Shown: positions 1 through 10,892 of the stretch, piece by piece
How the letters are laid out: each line of letters opens with the position of its first letter
How positions within the stretch are numbered: the first letter of the stretch is position 1
NCBI RefSeq assembly: GCF_037975245.1
Contig: NC_092565.1
Location: 4,651,499 to 4,715,498 of the forward strand
DNA: 64,000 nucleotides
Direction of reading: 5' to 3'
DNA from: Apostichopus japonicus
Taxonomy: Eukaryota; Echinodermata; Holothuroidea; Aspidochirotida; Stichopodidae
Notes under the pieces: generated by a model
Databases searched by the model: none
The model's input: only the letters and a program-made list of their open reading frames with translations
Told to the model about the DNA's origin: nothing
Made by a program: the position numbers and the translations under genes

Positions 1-349
1 TGAAATTGACCTGACTGGTTGTGTCAAATATGATTACAAATTTTATCTTTGCTATGGACCATCATACTTTAGGTAGCTGAACATTAGTATGTTTAACAGT
101 CATTTTACAATCATAAACAATACATTCTTGCACACAAACACACACACATATATACCATGACATCCATACACATTCACTTAAACAACTAAACACTACACCA
201 AAACTAAAACATTATGAAATAAACGCTTTATGGTCATAACACTGTTTCTCATCTGTGATATTCCCCTACCAACACATTACCGCACCCTTCCCCCATCCCG
301 CCCCCCCTTCCCCCTTTCACATTGTAGAGGCGGATGGAGGTGGTCTCAC

Positions 350-2851
350 CTTTCTTGCCCTCTTTCTTCTTAGTCTGAATGTCATCGTCTGGTAAGGAAG
401 CGACTCCGTCTGATTTGGTCTCGCTGGCTCGGATCAGCTTTGTGATGTTGATCACCCCCTGTTGAATGATACTATCCAGCTCTTGTTGAACGTCTCGGAT
501 GATGCTGGTATCCGGAAACATATCCATAAATCGGTAGCTGTGAAGGTAAAAGAAAATGGACTCATGTCTCAACCTCTCCTCCTGATGATAACAGTCTTTT
601 TCTTACAGATGATAACGATCTCAAGTCTCAAAGGGGTGGCGGGAAACGGAAGGAACGGGTACTTCTCTTCCACAACGTTTTATTCTTTCGCAGAGAATAT
701 GTGAGCAACTTACGCAAATATCTCAATATGTTACGACATGTGATTCGAAATTATCATTCAAAAATGCAATAATAATATTAACATATTGGTCTTGTTTCCT
801 GTTACCACAGATGCAGATGTGGCTGCTTTAGTGTCATAAAATATGAAACTGTCTCTCGATTTGATCATGATCACTGTAACAATGAGGAATTTTTGAAAAG
901 ATTGTTTTTACATGGATGTCATATGGTACATCGACTGGGAAATTATATGCAAAATATTTCCCAAAAGGCAAAGAAATTTCTGGCTAGAGCAGATTTGGAA
1001 CCAGTGTCCTCAGAATAACTGCTCAACTAATGGAGCTATCCAGTGGTTGGTTTGGTGGTGTTCCCTATATAAACCATTGCTTTAGTGGGGGGGGGGGGGA
1101 GGCCAGCAAGATGCCACAGTGCCTTGCATACCATGTAACTCACCGAAATATCAGGCGGTACAACCCGCAGAGTGGAAGGGATGGGAGATGAGGAGTAATT
1201 AAACTTTTCATGTACAGAATATATATAATAAGCAAATGAATATCTGAAACGAGCTGGGAAAATTATCGAATAATTTGAAATGAGCAATAACATATCGTCA
1301 AATTTTTTTCAGACAATTCCAGGGATAAGAATAATCAGGAGAGGATTTTAAGTAGCTTCTAGTAAGTTTTAATAGGAAACAAGTTTTTCTCTCAATAAAA
1401 TATGAGATTGTTTTGTGGCTGTCGGAAGAAGAAATTCAACATCAAAGAGAAAGAATTTATACCTTAGCCACAGATAGAGATCCATAACATCATGGACTGC
1501 TTCCAGGTGCATCAGATCTCGAATATTCTTCGGAGTAGCGAGAGGCCAGCCGATTTGGCGGCTGAACCACTCAAACGTGATCGGTTCGTTCCGACTGTAT
1601 TGCCTGGCAAACTGAACAGAGCGAATGACATATTGTTGCAATTATTACTTACAAATACATTACAAATCCCAGAGAGAAAAGGGCAATAATGTATGGCCTG
1701 GGAAGAGCTGAAAGATATGTAATTAAAAACCATATCTATCCTTTTGAATCATCTTTCTTTAGGAATATCAACCACAAAAGCCGTATTAAAATTTGTCAAG
1801 ATATTTGCCCAGCCACTTTCAGTGTTTTCTGAGTAAGTATATTTTGTTTTACTATTATGACTTTTTTATTATTATTACATTTATTCATATTATCACTAAC
1901 CGATTAACATATTAAATTTTACTCATTTTCTCATCGTAAATACCAATACGTTAGAATTTAAAACTGAAATAAAACGAACAGTATGAAATGGAAGGGTCTA
2001 CATAACTGTTCTTTTTAGTGAAGGGGTGGAGAGAAGGACCAGTGAGACATTGAGATTTACCATTCATTCAGTCTTTGCTATTCAGTTTTCATATCAGGTA
2101 AATGAAATTAAGTCCCAGGCAGAATTTGATCTCGACCAACGAGCCTCTCTTAAAGCTAGTAATTTGTCATGAGTCAGAAGATGTTATAATTGAATATTCC
2201 CATCACAACGGGGGTTTATGAGTAGAAACTTCCCGTTTAATCTCTAAGAAGACTGTTATTGGTATTTGAAAACAGTGTACGTAAAATTATCGTTATCATC
2301 TTGTGAGTAATATTCAAGTATCAAATATGTATGAGTGAAATTTTTGGTTAGATATGAATTGAAAAATGATTCCTTAATGCAGCTCTCCAAAATGGTAAAT
2401 TTGTTTTTTAAAATAAACAGAGGTCGCTTGGTCCTATCTAGTTTCACGGAAACTTGACTAGCTGTTGCTATAAGTTTTGATACTGGGTCACACCTTGTGC
2501 CGAATGAAATGAACCCGGTGACAGAACATACAACTTGCAATCCCGAGGAGCACTGGTTGAGGTCCTTTTTGCAGAAAAAAATTGGCCAACAGATTTCCTA
2601 TGCCCATCTTTGTTTACCATTCGCTTCGGTTAACGATAAAGTAGAAGAATGATGATCCACAATGCGTGACTCACCTTCAAGAACATGGTACATATAAATG
2701 GGTGTTTCTTATTGATCGGTGAGCAGCAGAAGACGTAGCGAGCCCTCAGGTGGAGCGGAATGTGCTGGATCATGTCGGCCAAGAACTTAAAGTCGTCTAC
2801 GTTGCAGACGAAGTAATTCTTTTCGACTTGAGACAGGTTGACAAAGATGTC
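350..2851 (-). CDS. SUPV3L1: SUPV3L1 exons 11-13: C-terminal helical region
   Basis: Exon 11 (2851-2675) encodes [17 protein letters not shown] onward. Exon 12 (1611-1463) encodes [16 protein letters not shown]. Exon 13 (537-350) encodes [16 protein letters not shown] and ITKLIRASE. In the human enzyme this region forms the helical bundle and the conserved SUV3 C-terminal domain that caps the helicase ring. Exon 13 becomes Lys/Asp-rich and closes with AAAG|GTGAGA. If this donor were not used, translation would stop near 249-251 after a Gly-rich tail. I consider splicing to an exon left of the window more likely. Confidence 0.93.
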
Positions 2852-5800
2852 CTGCGAAAGGAAAGAACAACATTAATAAACCAATTGACCTGACACACAT
2901 TGCTGATTGATTTCAAGCAAGACGAGACACAGGCAGGGACAAGCAGGCAAATGTCTTTATCCATTAATATCATATGGCAAATATGCTATGGAAGATGGAG
3001 AAATCTGCTTCATAAATGCAAAATGTGCTTTAGCAGGGTTTTTGTACACTGATGCATATTAAACTGTCTTCAGTATTGTACGAGAAATAAGATGTGGTTG
3101 GAGATGTTTTATAAGATGCCGATGCAACTGGCTGCATACAGTTAACATTGAAGATGACACTGATATTTATCCATAACCATTAGTGTATCCGTCAGTACTT
3201 TAGATTTGAAGTTAACACTGTTATGTTGTTGAAGAAGTTTCACATTGTCGGACAGTCCTCTACTGATAAGCAACACATATAAAATACAACTCTGGGCACA
3301 TGTTCAGTACTTCACATAACTGTGATTAAACTGTGTCACCTAGCAACCGAGGGACTCACGATAAGATTGGATAATGTTGCATCCTTCAAGTGGTAAGCGA
3401 AGAGTTCGATCTGTTCGGCAGTAGGGTGGAGACCGGCGTTCTCAATCTCCCCCACGGGGCAGGCAAGGATCTCCTTCAGTATCGGGAGGTCGTCCTTTCT
3501 GAAGGTCGTGACCTCTCCCTCCTGAAACTCTGTGTTGAATCTTCCCGCTCTGCCCGCTATCTGGAGGGCCTATGAAAAGAAAACAGAACAGGAGAGAAAC
3601 ACTGTCAACAGCGACCCTGCATATCAGCGTTGGACAATCTGAGTGACATTTTTAATACTGGAAGCAAAGTAACTCTACACCTTTTAACTCATTCACTACT
3701 CTCAATAAGGTGTTGCTAGGTTTTATAAAAGAGATAAGAAGTTGGCATGCTCTTCCAGTAAGAGGATGTTCTTTTTTCTTTCTTATTTTCAACTGCGTTG
3801 AAAATTCAGACAGGCCTATCCTCTTCAGAGCAGTTGGATGTGTCTGTAACATTTCCTGCTACCTGCACACCTGAGGACAAAGACAGTACACTACGTGGCA
3901 GAACTCGACCCGAATTCATGTTCCTGAACCCGGATTCATGTTCCTGAATTCCGTGACCGTGCACTGCAGTTCACGACTAAAACTGCGCAGTCTTCACAAA
4001 TGTAACAAGTCACGAGGAAGAAGAAGTCTTTCATGTGACCTAAAGGAGCACCAGTCATTAACAGAGAACAGTTGTTGTGTGTGCTCATCATTTTTTATAG
4101 TGTGTAGGGGTTTAGTTGTACCATAGTTGTTTCTTATTTTCAGCTGTGTATTGAAGCATTTAAAGTGGCTATGCAAGACAGTTTGATTGAACAGATCCAC
4201 AATTATATCCAGTCCTACGTAAGGATGCTCACAACATCACTGTTGCTTGATACCAACTTAGACAAAATAGAGTTAATAACCCTTTTACCCAATAAGTAAA
4301 TTATTTGTTATTAACCTCATTTTCTTTGTCAATAGCATAGTAAGCTATGTTCAACCTCAAATGATCACCGACAGGACGAAACAATTTAAGTCTACTTATC
4401 CTATCAATTAATGAATTTAGTTAATTGTGTAATTAATGAATCCTTGCTCACCTGCGACGTTGTAAGTCTGTCCATTTCCTTTTCTCCTTTTTCGTTGATC
4501 ATCGGACGAATCAGAGAGTTGAATATTATTCTCTTGATACTCCTGATGAAAAAGTTAAACAAAATCAAGACAAAAACCAGGCAAATAAAAGGTTATAAAA
4601 CAAAACAAACAAATAGATATGTAACTTATACAAATACAGTAATGATTTATGTTTTTGCCTGATCAAAACGGCTGGCTGCAGTTCCAACATAGCACATCCA
4701 TGTACATAGGCACAAACTTAGTAACAGTTATCACACTGTTTTATAAAATAGCAGATTTGTCTAGGTCTAGCCTAATTCACTTATAAAATTCTGGGCTACA
4801 GTTGCCATCAACTGATTAGGTATAAATTTCAGAACACCAAAAACCAAGTCTGTCAAGGAGGTGGCTTTGAAAATCACTTCATTAAATTGTCACCGCTTCT
4901 CATCAATGGTGACTCATCATAAAACAATTACAGCCCATCTCGTGATATGACTGAAAATAGTAAAAGCTATCATGATTTGATTCACAAGTCATTTTCGCAA
5001 AATGACGAAATACTCACAGGTTTAAACCCATGCCGATTGCATCCGTCGCGACGAGAATCTTACAGGGGTCGGAGGGGTCGTTGAACTTGCTGGCTTGGTT
5101 CAACTTAGCACCTATTACAAAGGAATTGATATAGACAAAAAAAATGATGCTGAATCTTTGAAGTCTAGTGTAGATGTTGCATCGAGGTGTCAAAGAAACT
5201 TATCCATTAAGTTGAGAACAGCTTTAAAAAATTGTTTAATATTAATTCATCAACTCTCTCCTGCCAGGATGATCCCTATTATTACGTTCAAAGTCGTTCA
5301 GGTAAATAAACTTTACTTTGATGGAAGTTTCTTTATGATAGAAACTTAACAAAAGAGATGTTTACCAGGAGGTAAGCTGCCATAGATTACAGCACATTCC
5401 TTCCCCAGGGCTTCTATCTGACGGCTCAAAGAGTAAAGATCATTCTTACTGAATGCTACGATACAGTCTCCTGGTCGGACATTCTCCAGAGAGCCTGATG
5501 AAATAAATATTAAAATAATACAAACAATGAATTTAAACAAATATCAAGTGGAGAAAAATATGCTTCACTGAACAGAAAGGTACACAAAAATAAACAAGTT
5601 AATAAATAAGTGAATTAAATAAATTAGTAACTGACTAAATAAATAAGAAAACAACAAATCTGAAGTGAGTATATGAGACTGACAAATTGATTATGCACAG
5701 ATCACTAACAGTATGAATTTCTGTTTCCTCCGACAGTTAAATACCAGTGGCATGAGGAAGCTATTTAATAAGTGAGGGGACAGGAACTGCTGCAGTCTGG

Positions 5801-8800
5801 GGTCTTCCCTCAAGAGAAGTTGAGCTTGGTTGATACTATGGTTGCTTGGACGAGGCATGGGAGAAGGTTGACTATTCTATGTCACAAAATTTTGCTGTTG
5901 TAAAAATGTTGACACTTAAGGTTTGTCTGACCTTATTTCTTAAATATGCGAAGCAACCTTGAAAATGTCTTGCTTTGATCACAGAAACATTTCCATGAAA
6001 AACTCTTCTCATTGAAACAAAAACTAACCTCCTTCTACCCCACAGACTCTTGTAAAACAAAATCGGAAAACAGATGGACACTTAGTACAGAGAGAATTAG
6101 TTGCATGAACCAGATTGTGATCCTTCTTGGCTGGAAAGGGGTATGGGTAGGGGGTAAGGGGTATGGGTAGGGGGTATGGATATGGGGTAAGGGTGGGGTA
6201 AGGGGATTGGACTCACCAAGAGGTTTATCCAGTACTGTGAGTGATGTGAGTCGCTTGTATCTCCTTACTTCCACCTCCTCCCCCGTAGAGAGCATGAGTG
6301 ACCTGACCAAGGGTATCGCTGCCTCTTCTCCACACAGATGGATCTCCTTTGCTGCCACACCCAACAATGCTCTAGTCCATGCCCATCCTCGGGTGGCATC
6401 TCTCAACATTTGTATTTCATCAATGACAGCAACCTCATCTGTAGAAAAAAGAATGCAAGACTTAAAAATTTCAAGGCAGTCTGTTGAATTATGAATCCAT
6501 TTTCCCATATTTAAACTAACCCAATAATAGCTGCTTGCAATAGGATTTTGCAATTGATTAAACTTGAACATCTTCTAAACTTTCTTTTATTTTTCAGCAA
6601 TGTATAAAATTTAGATGGCGTGACATTTTTATCTTTCTTAACAAGAGGCAAACTCGACGGTCTGTTCAAAAGAAGAAGAAAAAGAAGATGGAACTTACAG
6701 GGTTGTGTGACACTCGTCATTTCAACCGTGCAAGCAACATGGCCTGAGGGAACATCATCTGGATGAGCGTATTTCCTCTCCTCACCGGTAACCAAGTCAC
6801 AAGGAATACCCTGAATAGTTGAGAAAAATGAGAGAATCACTCAATGGCTTTATAAACAAAATACAGGCTAGAAGGCTGAAATATTTTCACCTTCCAGGGA
6901 TAGCTTGAGTGGGATATACAGTACTCTATCTACCCCTTAGTCAGTACCCCCTCCCCTCCCCACCCACCATCCCAAACTTCCATCCCTCATCAGTCTCTGG
7001 GTCTGCCACTATAAAGTTTAACTTTTTTTAATAAATAAATGAAATTTACTCTGCCGTTAGTCTTCCTCTCTACTTCATTAGCCAACAGCTTCAGAGGCCC
7101 GCAATATACACCAGACTTTGCAGTGCTGAATCTCTCCAGGGCGTGGTAGGTTTTACCGCTGTTTGTCGGACCTGCATGGAATATAATCTTCCTTTCGAAA
7201 GCCCTCGCTTCTGGATACCTATATACAGTTTAAGAATGTGAGAAAGAAGGAAAAGTGAAAGTTGTTTAATAAAATAAATAAAAGTACATAAAATATTTTA
7301 GCTACATATTTACCTTTCTCAAACTAACCCTGCTTTCCAACTCTTTAAGGCTTTTCTCCCCCTACCCTTATAACATCCCTTCCCCTACTCGTGTTCCAAA
7401 AGGAGATGTGCAATATACTGGTCCCGACATAGAGGCATAACGACATATCACTAATTAATGTTTCAATTTAATTTTCAATATCTTCTGAGGTATATATAAT
7501 CAATCTCATTTGTGTAAACTTTTCTCACAAATGACTTTTTGAGACCCCTCAATTGCCTTTAATTCAACAAACAAATTACCAACTATTTTCTATTTTACCA
7601 AAGGAAAAATCAGATTAAGTACTAAATTCGGTCAAAGAGACACTCGCCATTGTGCTGGATCTGACAGGTCACTTATCTTCCTCAGGTCTTCCATACAGTC
7701 CAATGCGGGGAATACTTGACGAGCGTGGCGAAGAAAGTACGGAAAGATGTCGTCCACATGTCCTGCACCGACTAAGATATCGCTCAGAATAATGTGAAGA
7801 TCGACTTCTAAAGACTCCATCTCCATGATTAATTTACGAAACGATATGAAAGTTTGATGGAAGAGGTGTCCTGCAAGCAACATGAAAAGAAAAAGATAAT
7901 TTATGTCTGTTTATTTCTGTCTTGATGTATTTTTTTGTGCCAAATTTGTTTTGTGGTATAGTACTTTGTATTTCATTTATTTTGAAAAAGTTCTCAAGCT
8001 ACTTGCAAGTATTGTTTAACATTAGCTTTTTAAACTGAGTGAGATTGGCACAGAAAAAGAAAGAAAGAAAAACAAAAAGAATTTTTAGTATAAACAACTG
8101 CAAATTGCTGCTGCATACATTTTAATTCAATTTCTTACAATCTTTTTATATATTAACTGATCATGATATTTTATACATTTCTCTCAGGTATTAATCTTCA
8201 TTACTTCCTTTCACATTTTCTATTGCTATAAAAGGTTTCTTCCCTAGTTCTCTGCAAAGTACTTACCATCTAAGCCATTATCTGAAGCAAGTTGTTTCAC
8301 TTCTTTTCTTCTTGAAAACTCGTTAAGAATCCGAAGGAGTTCCTCTATAAATAAAAGGTACATAGAATTAGCCTATACCACCAAACTTTATTATGAATGA
8401 AATGCAATCATTTAAACTTGTAACCAAACAAAATTAATCTTTAACAAACATGGAATTTTGGCTATATTTCTGAGAAATGTGCTAATAAGTTCCTATTTTT
8501 CTGATGTAAAATAAACCAGTCTTTCACATCCAAGATGTTGAATATAAGACAAACTCAACTCCCCCCCCCCACCCACAATCCTTCCAACTAGATCTCTTTT
8601 GAACATTACAGTATGCAGTTTTGTCACCTTTTTTATTCTTGAGACTCCCTCCTAATTCTTCTCCTATGTTTATGTCATCTGGGTTGGTATTTACAGATTT
8701 CACAGGGACAGGAATAAATAATGCTGTAACACTCTTCTTGCTACCATTGCCATCTGAAGAGTAGTGACTTTGTGGCTGATAAAATGGCTTGTGAAGTCTC

Positions 8801-9033
8801 CATCTGTCATTAGATATATAGTACCGAGATGTCGTTAAGTGTTTCGATTGGGCGACCATCCATCGCTGCCTGTTCACACTGCTTTTCCAATTTGTGCTCG
8901 AACAACATTTTCGTGATGTGAAACTATGACATCCTAACGTATTGCAAACTAACGTTAGGCGATACTGGCTACTGCATGAGCGAGATAAAGAACTCGTTAA
9001 TTTACGATATAAATCTGCAGAAATAGGATTCAT
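350..9033 (-). CDS. SUPV3L1: SUV3-family mitochondrial ATP-dependent RNA helicase, 13 exons, 3' end outside window
   Basis: The product unwinds RNA with a 3' overhang and, with polynucleotide phosphorylase, degrades mitochondrial RNA (family knowledge). Exons on the minus strand: 9033-8628, 8344-8267, 7870-7648, 7218-7050, 6810-6699, 6438-6217, 5494-5366, 5111-5018, 4542-4452, 3569-3360, 2851-2675, 1611-1463, 537-350. All join in frame and give 749 residues so far, against 786 for the human protein. Recognisable motifs are Walker A GPTNSGKT (residues 252-259), DEIQ motif II (336-339) and QIAGRAGR motif VI (511-518). The start is the first ATG after an in-frame stop at 9067-9069. All introns are GT-AG except intron 3, which reads best as GC-AG. 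Exon 13 ends at a strong donor in phase 1, so the C-terminal tail lies further left; no convincing acceptor was seen in 1-349. Confidence 0.96.
3360..7218 (-). CDS. SUPV3L1: SUPV3L1 exons 4-10: RecA-like helicase core
   Basis: Exons 7218-7050, 6810-6699, 6438-6217, 5494-5366, 5111-5018, 4542-4452 and 3569-3360 carry the two RecA-like domains. In order they encode the P-loop GPTNSGKT with Lys258, [11 protein letters not shown], the DEIQ box that coordinates Mg-ATP in this family, [49 protein letters not shown] and QIAGRAGRF. All expected catalytic residues are present, so the enzyme should be active. Splice phases alternate among 0, 1 and 2 with no frame conflict. This is the most strongly conserved block in the window. 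Confidence 0.96.
6136..6206. repeat. G-rich minisatellite (GGGGTA / GGGTAGG) beside an exon boundary
   Basis: The plus strand is an imperfect array of GGGGTATGGGTAG and GGGGTAAGG units. It ends about ten bases from the SUPV3L1 exon 6 donor (GT at 6216-6215 on the minus strand). Closely spaced G3-G5 runs could form quadruplexes on the plus strand, which is the template strand for SUPV3L1. Confidence 0.7.
7646..7647 (-). other. Non-canonical GC splice donor, SUPV3L1 intron 3
   Basis: Exon 3 ends CAATG and the intron begins GCGAGT on the minus strand. Exon 4 begins G-TAT-CCA after ATATAG. Using this GC donor gives Q-W-Y-P-E-A-R, which matches the spacing and identity of the conserved family sequence. 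The nearest in-frame GT alternative (exon ending CGAGT before GTCTCT) would insert two residues between Trp and Tyr and has a weak donor. Confidence 0.75.
8628..9033 (-). CDS. SUPV3L1: SUPV3L1 exon 1: mitochondrial targeting region and N-terminal linker
   Basis: This exon encodes residues 1-135. The first 40 or so are rich in Arg, Lys, Ser and Thr with one acidic residue, as expected for a cleaved mitochondrial presequence. The region is about 60 residues longer than the human N-terminus and poorly conserved until the motif [11 protein letters not shown], which matches the family's conserved start of the mature protein. The exon ends AAAAAAG|GTGACA in phase 1. Beyond the donor the frame stays open into the intron, so the boundary rests on the next exon continuing the conserved sequence. 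Confidence 0.88.
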
Positions 9034-9200
9034 GATGCCACTCCTGTCAAGATGGTCAATTTTTGCTTATTTTCCACGGAGAATTACAGGAATCGGCTGA
9101 AGAAAACGAGATATTTCTAATAGGAAGATAATTTGTATTTCTAAGCGCTCTACCGCATGGGGGCCGCCATCTTGGTTATTATGAGAGGGCGCTTTTCCAA
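9034..9200 (-). promoter_or_regulatory. Probable SUPV3L1 promoter / 5'UTR with YY1-type motif
   Basis: The plus-strand sequence GCCGCCATCTTGG at 9163-9175 is a consensus YY1 site, reading CCAAGATGGCGGC in the direction of the gene. It lies 130 bp upstream of the ATG. YY1 sites are typical just downstream of transcription starts of TATA-less housekeeping and mitochondrial genes. No TATA box is seen. An in-frame TAA at 9067-9069 closes the reading frame upstream of the start. Confidence 0.6.
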
Positions 9201-9279
9201 ATTTACAGCGGCGATTCAAATCAATCACATACTCGGGTAAATTACTGTGGGCCTAACACGTACGTTAGTTACAACTTAT

Positions 9280-9650
9280 ACTACTAGGCCTAGTAATGAT
9301 TGTTCAGCTTGTGCTTCTCATTCATCATTATACTACGGTAAGGAAGCATTTGTCACCAATTTATGTAATAATTTCCGAAGTAAATTTCAGTAACATCTAC
9401 GAGGTACTTTTAAGTAACCTATCATTTTATTTATTCTTGAGCCTATCAATCATTATCAATAGTACTAATACTAGTATAGGCCTAGGCCTATGAGTTAAAC
9501 CTAAGTTAGACTAGGCTCTAGAGGCTAGGGCCTAGCCTCACTGTACTACTACTACTTGTGCTACTAGGCCTACTACTACTATTTTAGGCCTAAACTAGCT
9601 TCTAATCTCTATCGACACTACTTTGCGGTGAGAGGTTAGGCCTCGGATAA
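9280..9650. other. TAGGCCTA-rich spacer upstream of SUPV3L1
   Basis: The palindromic words TAGGCCTA and CTAGGCCTAG and short variants recur many times here and again at 9975-9996. I see no protein-coding signature, RNA gene or boundary repeat. The word probably reflects simple-repeat drift common in this genome rather than a defined element. Confidence 0.4.
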
Positions 9651-9760
9651 GTTATATTTTTTTTGCTTTTTTATGACGCCCATCGGCAAAGGCTAGGCAA
9701 GGCATAATTCTTTACTTTGTCGAGGCAAGCAGGCTAACTTAGCTACAATTTAGTTAGTCC

Positions 9761-9965
9761 TTGGCTATTCTTACGACCAGGAGTAACAATTATTTATAAT
9801 CTATTCTTACGACATCGGCGAATTTCTGGTTAGGCATGCGCAGTAAAGTAAATAAAGCAACTGGAAATTATTGTTACTCCTGGTCGTAAGAATAACCACG
9901 TTAAAGCAACTGCGCATGCGTAACCGGAAATTATTGTTACTCCTGGTCGTAAAAATAGCCACGTT
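9761..9965. mobile_element. Foldback MITE with long terminal inverted repeats
   Basis: The left end carries TTCTTACGACCAGGAGTAAC (about 9766-9785). Its reverse complement occurs twice on the right (about 9870-9900 and 9933-9962), so one end is tandemly duplicated with a unit of about 64 bp. A second inner pair, GGTTAGGCATGCGCAGT (9828-9844) and ACTGCGCATGCGTAACC (about 9909-9925), extends the hairpin. There is no coding capacity. The target-site duplication is not clear, so the superfamily is unassigned. Confidence 0.7.
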
Positions 9966-10683
9966 GATTTAGTGAATTAGGCCTAGGCTAGGCCTAGCTG
10001 TTGCTGGTGTTAAGCTCACTGCATTTATGGTTTATAGTGTTTTATATCATAGTATTATCTATAGTAACGTAGGATGGTCTAACTTACAGCTGCAGTATAG
10101 GTAACACAAGGGCACTGTAACTCAAATTCTCCATGATGCAGGAAGAAATTATTCCTTACCACCACATCACAAAGTAAATGGAATCAATAACAATTAACAT
10201 TTTCTGAAATTTCTTCCAAACTCTGTCCAGAAGAAAACTATAGTACAGCTCAATTGAAAGTCTCATCTTTTGAGATACAAGTTGCAAAAGCTGCTGACTG
10301 GTGGTCAGATGTCTAAAGCAATTCTCAAAATGTTCAATGTCACATGTAAATTGAGAAACTTAAATATTTTCTCAAAAATAAGTTCTGAAAACATTGTTCA
10401 GTCAGACAGTAATGTATGCAATTATGCAACATTATTTTATTGCCATTGGAATACCATGATTTAGTTGAAATTTGTGCAATCGTACAGTATGCATTTTTGG
10501 CCAAATGCACTGGCTACACTTGTAACTAGAAAAATTTTAACACAACTCTAACCTGTGATTTTATCATCAATAACAAACTGTACAAAATTCTGTTCCAGGC
10601 CCTAATATTGCAAATTTGCAAATGAAAGTATGAGCAATGTAAATCATGAATTTTCAAGTGATATACAGTAGTCAAGTAAATGA

Positions 10684-10892
10684 AGGCCGCAGTGGCATTA
10701 GAAGCAATGAAACCTACTGTTCGATCCAAAAGTAACGTGGTTTGTCATTCTGTTGATGGACACAATCGGAAATGGTGTTCAAATTGTAAAAATCCAAAAG
10801 AATCTAAAACTGTAAATTGGGTAGCCGCCAAACGTGCACTGTAAGTAACAAGCCATTCATCTTCTTGTACATGTGGCAGCTAAGTGTTATGA
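10684..10892 (+). repeat. tRNA-like SINE fragment, family A copy 1
   Basis: This segment aligns over most of its length with 38734-38970. Shared words include TTAGAAGCAATGAAA, ATCTAAAAC, GTAAGTAA and AAGCCATTC. A degenerate B-box-like TGTTCGATCC lies at about 10719-10728. The two copies differ at many positions, so the insertion is old. No target-site duplication is clear. Confidence 0.6.

Noticed and set aside
249-349. Read-through tail of SUPV3L1 exon 13 ending in a Gly-rich peptide and stop
   Set aside because: A strong donor (AAAG|GTGAGA) precedes it and the tail has no similarity to the family C-terminus.
3335-3347. RFX X-box match GTCACCTAGCAAC
   Set aside because: It lies inside a SUPV3L1 intron next to a donor; about one match per window is expected by chance.
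6035-6216. Pro/Thr-rich extension of SUPV3L1 exon 6
   Set aside because: It is translation of the G-rich intronic repeat beyond the CTTG|GTGAGT donor.
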